Positions 8,783 to 15,766 of a stretch of 16,852 bases of DNA are shown piece by piece; the stretch's first letter is position 1, and the number at the start of each line of letters is the position of its first letter. This stretch comes from Phoronis ovalis (lineage: Eukaryota > Phoronida > Phoronidae). The stretch is taken from assembly GCA_028565635.1 (NCBI GenBank), contig JAOXYB010022603.1:1-16852 (forward strand), given 5' to 3'. The translations under genes were made by a program, and so were the position numbers. The notes beneath the pieces were generated by a model. That model was given only the letters and a program-made list of their open reading frames with translations. It had not been told where the DNA came from and did not search any database.

Positions 8783-9401
8783 CCACCACCACGTCGCCTT
8801 CCTTGCCACACGTCATCACAGTCGCGAGAGAAATGACCTCTTTCTCCACACTGGTAGCAACGCATGTTAGGATCAAAACGTCGCCGACCACGACCTCTAG
8901 TTCTAGGTAATGCATGTGTTACTCTAACACGATTTCCAGCGACAACCCTAAAACAAAGCAGAGAAGCATTCTAAAGGCACAGGTGAAAATTCAGTAAACA
9001 CAGAAGGTCTTTATTTATGAAAAATTAGGGCATTTCATAAAAACAATAAGTAAGATCTATCTTTATTTCCTGTATTTACCTGTATTCATGGCAAACACTG
9101 CACTTTGTCTATAGTGTCTTTACGGACTAATAATGACCAAATCTAACATAAATACTAACTTTCCATTCATTTCTCTCACACAATCCTCTGCATCTTCTTT
9201 GTACTTGAACACTGCAAAAGCAAAGCATGGTGGACCTCTCGCCATCCACACTTCCATTACTGGGCCATATTTCTCGATTGCTTTCTCAACATCACGTTTC
9301 CCAGCATCCATGCCAAGGTCTGCTACATGAACACGATATCCAGCTTCTGGTGACCTGCTACGACTACGACTACGACTTCTGGATCTACTGTAGCGTCCCA
9401 T
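5493..9401 (-). CDS. SRSF7-like SR splicing factor with N-terminal RS run (spliced)
   Basis: Coding exons on the minus strand are 9401-9160, 8947-8750, 7022-6963, 6588-6544, 6310-6260 and 5547-5493, joining in frame to 216 residues. An alternative end at 6235 gives 206. The product is a nuclear RNA-binding SR protein expected to act in splice-site choice and mRNA export. Residues 3-17 are an RS run. An RRM follows with RNP2-like VHVADL (24-29) and RNP1-like CFAFAVFK (59-66). Then come a CCHC zinc knuckle (Cys111, Cys114, His119, Cys124), 13 glycines (134-146) and a C-terminal RS region. RRM plus zinc knuckle plus RS is the SRSF7/9G8 layout. The N-terminal RS run and altered RNP residues mark it as a divergent paralogue of the plus-strand gene at 11404. 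The start was chosen because the frame opens at this ATG and runs without a break into the RRM. A 5' UTR intron ending at 9413 is possible. Confidence 0.85.
6196..6201 (-). terminator. Proximal poly(A) signal AATAAA of the SR gene
   Basis: Minus-strand AATAAA about 35 bases beyond the alternative TAG at 6237-6235. Another AATAAA lies near 6107-6112. Together they support a short transcript that ends in exon 5. Confidence 0.5.
6235..6310 (-). CDS. SR gene (minus) coding exon 5, with alternative end
   Basis: Acceptor ATTTATTTAG. The exon reads R-SPVSRRRSKSPVARVSR. Two outcomes are possible. If a donor at AAG|GTCAAG (GT at 6259-6258) is used, it joins in frame to the distal exon at 5547. If not, translation runs on through SRSRSVN to TAG at 6237-6235, and an AATAAA lies only about 35 bases further at 6201-6196. 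The donor is weak (C at +3), which suits regulated use. Confidence 0.75.
6544..6588 (-). CDS. SR gene (minus) coding exon 4: RS segment, 45 nt
   Basis: Acceptor ATACTTACAG, donor CAAG|GTAATA. It reads R-DRYRRRRSPSRSKS-R in the frame set by exon 3, again with AG|G junctions and a length divisible by three. Confidence 0.85.
6672..6698 (-). other. Candidate 27-nt microexon in the SR gene (minus)
   Basis: Between exons 3 and 4, a T-rich acceptor (TTTATTTTATTAG) is followed after 27 bases by CTG|GTAGGT. The frame from exon 3 would add HWTSSWGN and stay open. Using the better donor TAG|GTAATA four bases on (exon 6668-6698) instead gives an in-frame TAG at the junction. Either way it is only a candidate. 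Confidence 0.25.
6963..7022 (-). CDS. SR gene (minus) coding exon 3: RS segment, 60 nt
   Basis: Acceptor TATTCACAG, donor CTAG|GTATGG. It reads R-DRSRDRYQQSHRSRSRSGS-R, with the flanking arginines split across junctions as AG|G. Length is a multiple of three, so skipping keeps the frame. Confidence 0.85.
7023..8749 (-). other. Long intron of the SR gene (minus)
   Basis: No conserved coding sequence was found apart from the candidate cassette at 7859-7904. The 118-codon open frame at 8255-8611 is an AT-rich, hydrophobic shadow without motifs. The stretch 7880-8170 has few G on the plus strand, so the transcript is G/T-rich there. Confidence 0.6.
7859..7904 (-). other. Candidate 46-nt poison exon in the SR gene (minus)
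   Basis: Inside the 1.7-kb intron between the zinc-knuckle exon and the first RS exon, a minus-strand acceptor CTTATCTGTAG precedes 46 bases ending in a consensus donor ATAG|GTAAGT (GT at 7858-7857). In the incoming frame the codons run Arg-Arg-Leu-Ser-Trp and then TGA TGA. The length also breaks the frame. The pyrimidine tract is only fair. Confidence 0.35.
8750..8947 (-). CDS. SR gene (minus) coding exon 2: end of RRM, zinc knuckle, Gly tract
   Basis: Acceptor TTTTAG at 8948-8953, donor GGCAG|GTACC with GT at 8749-8748. It completes Lys81, then gives VVAGNRVRVTHA, an RG-rich linker, CYQCGERGHFSRDC and 13 Gly codons (mostly GGC). The zinc knuckle is intact. The Gly tract lies after the knuckle, whereas in the plus-strand paralogue it lies before it. 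Confidence 0.88.
9160..9401 (-). CDS. SR gene (minus) coding exon 1: RS run and most of RRM
   Basis: Opens MGRYSRSRSRS and ends at ...REMNG plus two bases, with donor AAA|GTTAGT. The junction falls in the same place within the RRM (after the Asn/Asp-Gly of the fourth strand loop) as in the plus-strand paralogue. WMARGPPCF matches the WVARNPPGF of SRSF3/7-type RRMs, with Gly and Cys changes at normally conserved positions. Confidence 0.85.
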
Positions 9402-9782
9402 GACTATTTATACTACAAATAATGAAACTAAATACTAGTTATCTTCTATTTTTAATATCATAATATAAACAACAGTAACTATAGCTTGAAGAATCCTTTG
9501 CCTCCATTGTCATACACTGAGGCAGTCCATTTTTTAAAGAATTTACACGTATTAAATGCCGTTGGCCGCGTTGGCGTTGGACTTGGAGCAAAGAATTTAA
9601 ACAACTGAACAACCAACACACATCTACGTTTTCCAAGGTCAAATACAAATAAAACAAAATAAATACATATAACGTGAAACCAAGACGATTTTTATTATAA
9701 CCGTAAAGGAAACACCAGACAGATATTGTACACTTTTGTTTTCTCAAATCTGAAAATAAATGCACTGAAATGACTGAAAAAC

Positions 9783-9793
9783 AACATGGCGGC
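9783..9793 (+). promoter_or_regulatory. YY1-like site AACATGGCGGC
   Basis: An exact match to the YY1 consensus AANATGGCGGC, which in animal promoters is commonly close to or just downstream of the start site. A near match, AAAATGGCGGA, lies at 10906-10916 in the plus gene's 5' intron. Confidence 0.4.
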
Positions 9794-10230
9794 ATAAACG
9801 CCAAGCATAATCATCTTCTGGCAAAATTTCGGGTAAATTTAATTATATGAATGCGAATAGGTGTCGAATTTGCGTTATGCAAATAAGCACCATAACATTT
9901 TTATACCATGTAAAAGCAATTAAAGGTAAATATGACACAAAACCAAGATAAAAATGTCAATTAAAAATCACCAACTTTTCCTGAACAGCAAATTTAACGC
10001 TTCACTTTCTGATTTCTGACGAGTTTCATAACATAAAGAATCGGGACAGTAAAAATAATGCAGCTATAAATGTAAAAAAATATATATCACTCATTTTATT
10101 CAAAATAAAAATCTTCTTCAGAAGTAATTATTATTATAAACCTTGAGTAGTCTAATATTTTTCTTCTGTTATGATTAAATTACATTTATTTAAACTATTC
10201 CTGTTTATTATTCCAATCCAACCTTAACAA

Positions 10231-10263
10231 GCATGCGCAATCCTCTCCAGAAGACACGGCAAG
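10231..10263 (+). other. Proposed end of the 5' non-coding exon of SRSF7
   Basis: A strong donor CAAG|GTAAGA has its GT at 10264-10265, and an NRF1-like motif lies just upstream. The coding exon at 11404 starts directly after an acceptor, so an upstream non-coding exon is needed, and this donor is the best candidate. The 5' limit of the exon is unknown; 10231 is only a practical left edge. Confidence 0.5.
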
Positions 10264-11403
10264 GTAAGATGGTGGTGTTTTCTTCAGCTTTTATGTTTCG
10301 TGTTTATATGTTTGATTGCGAATTAGTTACAATATTAATAACTTGTTTAATTATTTTAATAAGTAGAAAAAATAAGTGTTGTAGTGTTCTGTTTAGGTAA
10401 AATGTATTTTTAAATGAACTTATTGACTTGAAATATTTGCAAAATCAAAATGGCTACCTGTCCTAGACTCCAATCACATTTCCGCGCGTCGGTATTGATT
10501 GGTAGCGAAAATAAACTTATTTTTTGAAAGTGACACACTTTCTACTAAACTAAGTTCGTTTGTTGCAACAGTAAATATATGTTAATTGTCATTTACACTG
10601 CTTCTTGCATTATTTACTGATTTTTTATTTTATTAATTTTAAATCAGATTCTGCCTAATAGTAATAAGTAATAGTAGGACCTTCTTAAATCTTAATATTT
10701 CTCATTAATGAGTAATTGTAGTTGCATCCATAGTGTTTCTGCAGGAAACGGTGCAGCAAAAACCCTGAGACAATTTTCACCTTAATTCATTAAAAATTTG
10801 CTAACCTATGAAACGATTTTTATTAAAATACCTACAGTACAAAACACTTTCTTTTGATCATATTTTCATAAAACATGCTTCGTATGAAACCCAGGAACGA
10901 AATTAAAAATGGCGGAAGGACTGAAATTTTTTCACATTGTTGTAAAACTGTACTTCTGAAACAGGTACAATTATGAAATTTCTTGAAAACATGTTCAGAT
11001 AACTAATAAACAGTTCCAAAACAAAATCTTTATATTATGATTTATGGGGGTTTATCAGTCTTATCAAAACAAAAAATGTGCACAGAAAATTTTGCTGTGC
11101 AAGAATTTCAATATTTTTTATATAGGTGCTACTGCCGCCTTAATGCCAGTTAGGGTATAATTAAAGCTGAAAGTTCCTGCAGCTAATTGGAAAGGTGTCT
11201 TATATGTTTATATTTAAGTCTTTAATTTAGTCTGATATTAGGGCAACATTAAAACAAATTCTGTAATGCTTTTGTTTCTTATTTGTTTACTTCTGCCTTT
11301 GTACATTATACTGATACTGAATTTTATAATTTAAATGCAGCAATGCCATAGTTCTACTCCAGGGTTCCACTTAATGCCAGCTTCCCTTTATTCTGAATTT
11401 CAG
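10264..11403 (+). other. 5' intron of the plus-strand SRSF7 gene
   Basis: AT-rich, with no coding sequence seen. It ends at acceptor TTCTGAATTTCAG directly before the start codon. An alternative acceptor AAATGCAG at 11332-11339 would leave a short upstream leader. It contains the CCAAT-E2F-CCAAT arrangement at 10470-10502 and a YY1-like site at 10906-10916, so a second promoter here is possible. Confidence 0.55.
10470..10502. promoter_or_regulatory. Facing CCAAT boxes around an E2F-like site
   Basis: CCAATCA at 10470-10476 and TGATTGG at 10496-10502 are perfect inverse copies, and TTTCCGCGCG at 10479-10488 between them resembles an E2F site. Facing NF-Y boxes beside E2F or GC elements are common in growth-regulated promoters. 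Its position in the 5' intron suggests an alternative start for the SRSF7 gene. Confidence 0.4.
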
Positions 11404-11612
11404 ATGTCACGTTATGGTAGATCAAACATTGACTCTAAAGTCTATGTTGGAGATCTACCCAGAGATGCGTCAGAAAAAGAATTAGAAAGAGCTTTCAACT
11501 ACTATGGGCCACTAAGAAGTGTCTGGGTGGCAAGAAATCCTCCTGGTTTTGCCTTTGTAGAATTTGAAGATCCAAGAGATGCAGATGACTCAGTTAAAGG
11601 TTTGGATGGCAG
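11404..11612 (+). CDS. SRSF7: SRSF7 coding exon 1: RRM up to strand 4
   Basis: Starts with the ATG directly after the acceptor and ends GLDG plus AG, with donor [26 protein letters not shown] is the diagnostic SRSF3/SRSF7 RRM signature. Confidence 0.92.
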
Positions 11613-14330
11613 GTGAAAGAATTTTTTTTTCAGAAGCTAGCAATAGTGCATTTGCAGGATTGTTGTATTACAACTTACTGCCAGTACTTGAAAATATAAT
11701 GTTCCCCTAATCACTCCTAGCTGTTTTCCCTAAAACTCCCTTGTAATGGGATCATTATGATCCCATTATTTCCATTATAATTACCTATCAAGCCACTTCC
11801 CAGTTACAATTTTTAATGACACAATTAATCTGACATTGCAAATGTTAGTGTCCTTCTCGATGAGGGGTACTACTGTTTGTCTAGTAATGGTTCAACCATT
11901 TGTAATCGTTAGCTTTTATAGTTTGTATGATGGTATATTCAAAACTAATTGGAAAAAATATTTTACAGTCAGCTGTGTGGGTCTCGGATCCGAGTTGAGA
12001 TGTCTGGCGGTAAGGTTCGTCCTAAGCCATGGTTAAGAGGTGGACGCGGTCCACCCCGTGGTGGTGGTGGCGGTGGCGGCGGCGGAGGCGGTGGTCGTCG
12101 TCAGTTCAATCCTAACGATAAGTGCTATGAGTGTGGCGAGAGAGGACATTACGCCTATGACTGCTCCCGTTCTCGTGGTGGAAGACGTCGCAGGTCCAGG
12201 TACGCTTAAGCTCGCACAACAACCTTTGACCGAGTCAACATCGTTCACTGCATTGTATTCCTATGTGATTTACTTATAAAACAAATGCTGTATGTAGAAT
12301 AGTGATATGTAAGTGTGACCAGCTACCCCTTTTCTGTGAAAACTGTAAGAAAAAAACCTGTTGAAACATTTGATAACTGTTTTGTGCCTGCTTGCAGAGT
12401 TGACAGTTGTATGATCAGCCTTCATTTTGACTGACCAACTAGCATCTCGTCAAAATCGAGCTGTCAGTTTCATCCCCCGTCTCGGCTCTTAAAAATGATT
12501 TTGTCATTTGTCATCCAAAGATTCAGTGAGTCAACCAGCTCAGATCTGCCTGCACCTGTTTGACAACTTTTGGCTTTACTTAGAGAGCCATAGAAAAAGT
12601 CTTCTTCTTAGAATAGAGAGGTCGTCTGGTCATATTTGTTAGAGAGAAAAGTTCCTCCGAATTTACATATCACCTGATCAACTTTTGATTGAGAAATATC
12701 CATCAGAATTTGGGATCAGCTTTTGAGCACACACGACTCAACTAGAGTTATGAATGATATGATTTAACCAGCAAACACAACTCCATCTGTGGGGATTGAT
12801 GGACAACTGTTTCATGGCAGCTTGTCTGTTGATCTCCCGGTGCAGCACTATTGAGACAACTCTATGCCAGAAATTGGGGGTCAGCCTTCTCTGTTGAGAT
12901 CGTCTTGTTGACATAGACAACACTGTTTTTCTTCTATGATTGATGCTTATACAGTTCTTGCGTAAGTTCAATATGTAACAGTACTAACACAAAGTTAGTT
13001 TTGTATGCACACATGGTTTTCAAGTAACATGCACACGATCAGTTCTCCGGGATAAAACTTCATGCTAAAATTTAATATACAGTGGGATTTAACATATTTT
13101 GAAAACCTGTGTGTCTAGAAAACAACACATGCATGCAAAGAATATTGTTTATTTTAGCCATTACTCTACCCTGTTCACTCTTTCAAATGACCTCTGTTCG
13201 CTGCATGATGAAGTCTTTCTGGAATTCGTTAAATTTTAATTTCCATTGACCTCTAAAGCTATTTAGAGTTTCCTTTTAATTCATTCCCGATGAGGCTATC
13301 TGTACAAAGAGGTTGTGTTTATTTCAGATCAAGATCAAGGTCACGTGGAAGAAGAAGTTACAGCAGAAGTCGTAGCAGGTGTGTTATTTTTTTACTAAAA
13401 TCTTATACTTCTTGGATCTTGCACACGTGACATGTGTATTCCTTAAATGTACATTTTGTATTCTCATTTAAAATTTCTATCTACGACCAGGTTATAATGC
13501 ATTTCTATCTACCACCATGTTATAATGCATTGCTTGGTGTGCCAACTGAGTGGTTTTTTAAAATAAATTTTGTTTGCTAATTATCTGTTTTGTTTTATAG
13601 GTCTCGTGGACGTGATCGCTCTCCATCTAGAGACAGGTATGTTAAAGGCGACTTATCAGTGTGCATTATCTAGTGATGATTTGAAGGGCGGCAGAGAATA
13701 GTAGTATTATAAGAGATTTGAACCGTTGAAATACAATAATCAAAAAATGTATAATGTCTGGCCTGCTTAGCAAACACATTACTATACATCATGTTGAGTA
13801 GGTACAAAAGATCCAGGTGATCAGTTGACCTCTTGTCATAACAGGCAAGACACTACTAGGAGCAATGTTGTAATTCTTTACATGAAATATATTTATAGTG
13901 ACCATCTGACATCCAATGCACTATGTTAAAAAAAATATTAAAATATATGGTTGAAAATAGAGTTTTAGTTATATTTAAAAGTATGTTGTGTACACAGTCT
14001 TGGTTATATTTTCAGTCATATGCTGTGATCTATAGACTTCCAGTTGAGCTGTAATTGTTGGTGTTACCATAGTTTTGGTGAAAAGGCACTGAAATATCTA
14101 AAACAAATTGGTTGTCAATCGTAGTATAGGTAGACACCAGTAGCTGTATTACTGTAGTTTCTGTATCTATACAGTATGGAGGAATATTTAATTGTTGTTT
14201 CAGATCCCGTTCAAGAAGCCGTTCCCGTGGTGGACGTGATAGTCGCTCTCGTTCCCGTTCTAAGCCTCGTAGTGCGGCTGGAAGCCCCTCTCGTGGTCAA
14301 AGTCCTGACCGTAATGGAGATGACAATTAG
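11404..14330 (+). CDS. SRSF7: SRSF7 / 9G8 / xl6 splicing factor (spliced)
   Basis: Coding exons 11404-11612, 11969-12199, 13328-13378, 13601-13636 and 14204-14330 join in frame to 217 residues, close to human SRSF7 (238). The product is a nuclear SR protein that binds exonic RNA, promotes splice-site use and takes part in mRNA export. Residues 12-81 form the RRM, with RNP2 VYVGDL (13-18) and RNP1 GFAFVEFE (48-55). Twelve glycines (101-112) precede a CCHC knuckle, [14 protein letters not shown], with Cys122, Cys125, His130 and Cys135, nearly identical to the human knuckle. Residues 136-217 are an RS domain ending in an acidic NGDDN. Fly xl6 also carries a Gly-rich stretch beside its knuckle. 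The start is the ATG right at the acceptor, giving MSRYGR like other family members. The neighbour at 9401 is a divergently transcribed paralogue. Intron 2 may hold an autoregulatory exon. Confidence 0.93.
11744..11768. repeat. Near-palindrome in SRSF7 intron 1, 12-base arms
   Basis: TAATGGGATCAT (11744-11755) and ATGATCCCATTA (11757-11768) are exact inverse complements with one base between them. The intron is only 356 bases long. With a one-base loop the RNA hairpin would be strained, losing a few base pairs at the tip, but a cruciform or protein-binding palindrome is possible. Confidence 0.7.
11969..12199 (+). CDS. SRSF7: SRSF7 coding exon 2: RRM end, Gly tract, zinc knuckle
   Basis: Acceptor TATTTTACAG at 11968 completes Ser70 and gives [11 protein letters not shown] in frame. 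The donor TCCAG|GTACGC has its GT at 12200. A second AG four bases on (11972) would shift the frame, so it was not chosen. If the intron is retained, translation ends at RYA with TAA at 12207-12209. Confidence 0.92.
12398..12961 (+). other. Candidate poison cassette exon of SRSF7
   Basis: In the 1.1-kb intron after the zinc-knuckle exon, a strong acceptor with a long pyrimidine tract (CCTGCTTGCAG at 12397) opens sequence that continues the frame for twelve codons and then stops at TGA 12432-12434. Possible donors are GTGAGT at 12526 (128-nt exon) and GTAAGT at 12962 (564-nt exon). The stretch is richer in G+C than nearby introns (27 of 60 in 12421-12480 by hand count) and has GACAAC at 12562, 12802, 12855 and 12916. 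Mammalian SRSF7 carries its autoregulatory poison exon in the equivalent intron. Confidence 0.5.
13328..13378 (+). CDS. SRSF7: SRSF7 coding exon 3: RS segment, 51 nt
   Basis: Acceptor TTATTTCAG, donor AGCAG|GTGTGT. It reads [18 protein letters not shown], with split AG arginines on both sides. Length is a multiple of three. Confidence 0.88.
13473..13528 (+). repeat. Two-copy 28-base tandem repeat in SRSF7 intron 3
   Basis: Copies at 13473-13500 and 13501-13528 abut exactly and agree at 26 of 28 positions. The unit starts ATTTCTATCTAC and ends TTATAATGC. This is a recent local duplication within the 222-base intron. Confidence 0.85.
13601..13636 (+). CDS. SRSF7: SRSF7 coding exon 4: RS segment, 36 nt
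   Basis: Acceptor TGTTTTATAG, donor GACAG|GTATGT. It reads [13 protein letters not shown] in frame. At 36 bases it is close to microexon size and can be skipped without a frame change. Confidence 0.88.
13637..14203 (+). other. SRSF7 intron 4
   Basis: No convincing exon seen. AT-rich sequence with an ordinary donor and a good acceptor. A possible cassette near 13772-13803 (AG|C...TAG|GTACAA) would end in a stop but has weak sites. Confidence 0.6.
14204..14330 (+). CDS. SRSF7: SRSF7 terminal coding exon
   Basis: Acceptor GTTGTTTCAG. RS repeats follow, then [22 protein letters not shown] and TAG at 14328-14330. SP dipeptides near the end are typical kinase sites in SR proteins. Confidence 0.92.
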
Positions 14331-14740
14331 AACAAGTTCATGACATCGGTTTGTCTTAATGTTAAGCGAAAGAGAGACTTTACTTGTATGGACACTTATA
14401 TGTGTATTTGATATAGAAAGTTGGGGGGGGGTGGCATATATTTGAAGTGGACAGGTTTTTATATGAGAGAGAAAAGTATACAAATGGAACTGTAATTTAA
14501 ATATCAAGTTTTATGTTAGCGATTTCTTTTGTCATTTATGTGAATAGTAGTACTTAACTTAAATAATTAAAATGAATATTTCTGTAAGAGCAGTTTCTTT
14601 CATTTTGACTTTTGATTCAAGTTTAAAAATTGTTTGAGGTAAGTTTTTGTTATAAAACAACAAATTATGCTAAATTTTCACATTCCTTGTCTTGTATTAG
14701 AAATAGATTTTTGTATTAATAAAAAAAGTGAACTTGTAAA
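14331..14740 (+). other. SRSF7 3' UTR
   Basis: AT-rich trailer from the stop codon to just beyond the AATAAA at 14718. It contains a nine-base G run at 14423-14431. No coding sequence seen. Confidence 0.6.
14718..14723 (+). terminator. Poly(A) signal AATAAA of SRSF7
   Basis: Lies about 390 bases after the stop codon and is followed within 30 bases by T-rich sequence (ATTTGTTCCTATC). Confidence 0.65.
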
Positions 14741-15105
14741 ATATTTGTTCCTATCATATTGTTCAAATCTTTTGCAGCTTCGGTTGCCCTAATTATTCCT
14801 TTCCCAAGTTTAGCTTGTTTTATCGTGGCTTGGATAATGGCGAACTGTAGAGCAATGTTTTGTGTATGGTTTTGGTCAGTCATCGTGAAGTACCCCTATC
14901 AAGAGGGAGTATGGATATTTTAATAAAAATTTATCTAAAACTGAATCTTGTTTCTTTCACTGATAGATTTACATTTAAATACTTCTTGCTGAATCAACAG
15001 TGTTATAAAACAAAGGCTGAAATAAATTGCCACATGTGCAAGAAGTTGCTGTTTGTACATTTTGACAGGCAGTTATAACAGATCTGTGCAAATAAGGGTG
15101 GTGAA
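14741..15105 (+). other. Intergenic stretch between SRSF7 and the trefoil/GH31 gene
   Basis: Nothing recognisable. It should hold the downstream gene's start site and promoter. The open frame at 14860-15078 has no motif and AT-driven composition. Confidence 0.5.
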
Positions 15106-15142
15106 ATGGCTAATGTGCTGCTTAAGCAAACCTGTGTTAGAG
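15106..15142 (+). other. Proposed 5' UTR exon end of the trefoil/GH31 gene
   Basis: The donor TTAGAG|GTAAGT (GT at 15143-15144) is a full consensus match and lies upstream of the acceptor ATCTTCAG at 15725 that precedes the coding start. Joining them gives a leader in which an ATG at 15106, in good context (GAAATGG), would open a 16-codon upstream frame ending TGA at 15737-15739. The 5' limit of the exon is not known. Confidence 0.45.
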
Positions 15143-15725
15143 GTAAGTTGGATAATTATAAGTTCTCGTATATGTGCTAACCATAAAACTCGTGATAAAC
15201 AACTTTTGTACCCGTGACACTCCAGGAGTACATGGCTATATGTGACTCATCTTTTGGCTGTCTGACCCACTACTGGAAAATACTTCACATTTATTGTCTT
15301 GATATGAGGATTAATATTTTAAATTTGATACAAAAGTCACATGTTTAGTGTAATCTTATTGTTCAGATACAAGATTATTACCTGTAAATATGATAACTCA
15401 AAAAGCAGATTTTGTTGCACAGACACAAGATAGACATTAAAACATGCGTTTAAAGCCCAAGTCAATCAATATGTCCGTAATGTGATACAAGGGGATTTCA
15501 AGTAGTTTCTCTTTATGTTTAAGCAATTTCCTGCATGAAAGAATGTGATCTTTGTTTTTATTTTTTTTACTTTTAATGTTCTCCATGAATGTTTATTTCA
15601 TAGATTATTTCTTTCTCCTTAGCTTGAAATAATAAAAAATGAGTCTACTATCTGACCCCCCCCCCCCCCCCCTTATTGTCCTACTTTATAGGTGGTATGC
15701 TATACATTTATACATCTATCTTCAG
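15143..15725 (+). other. Inferred 5' UTR intron of the trefoil/GH31 gene
   Basis: Bounded by a consensus GTAAGT donor and the acceptor TATACATCTATCTTCAG. It contains a 17-base C tract (15656-15672) about 50 bases before the acceptor. No coding sequence seen. Confidence 0.5.
15656..15672 (+). repeat. Poly-C tract, 17 bases
   Basis: An unbroken C run about 53 bases upstream of a splice acceptor. Homopolymer length is uncertain in any assembly. Confidence 0.9.
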
Positions 15726-15766
15726 ACCTTTTTCATTGATAGCTACTACTTTAGTAGCAGTTCAAC

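Larger units (their letters stand above)
9402..10263. promoter_or_regulatory. Shared control region of the two divergent SR genes
   Basis: About 860 bases separate the minus-gene start codon from the proposed first donor of the plus gene. The region holds a YY1-type site (9783-9793), a small CG-rich patch near 9558-9582 with repeated GTTGG, and an NRF1-like GCATGCGCAA at 10231-10240. These are motifs typical of housekeeping promoters without TATA. Start sites cannot be fixed by eye. TATAAATAG at 9404-9412 is too close to the start codon to be a working TATA box for it. Confidence 0.55.

Noticed and set aside
8661-8915. Ala/Val-rich minus-strand frame
   Set aside because: It is a shifted reading of the Gly tract and zinc-knuckle exon; the correct frame carries the CCHC motif.
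9404-9412. TATAAATAG on the minus strand resembling a TATA box
   Set aside because: It ends three bases before the start codon, so it cannot set a start site for that ATG; it may be 5' UTR next to a possible acceptor at 9413.
9439-9804. 121-codon minus-strand open frame upstream of the SR gene
   Set aside because: Its start overlaps the YY1-like ATGGCGGC, and the peptide has no domain. It is better explained as promoter or leader sequence.
12033-12279. Thr/Ala-rich and Val/Ala-rich frames on both strands
   Set aside because: Shadows of the SRSF7 Gly tract in other frames.
14211-14507. 98-codon minus-strand frame
   Set aside because: Antisense of the terminal RS exon; arginine-serine codons read backward give Thr-rich sequence.
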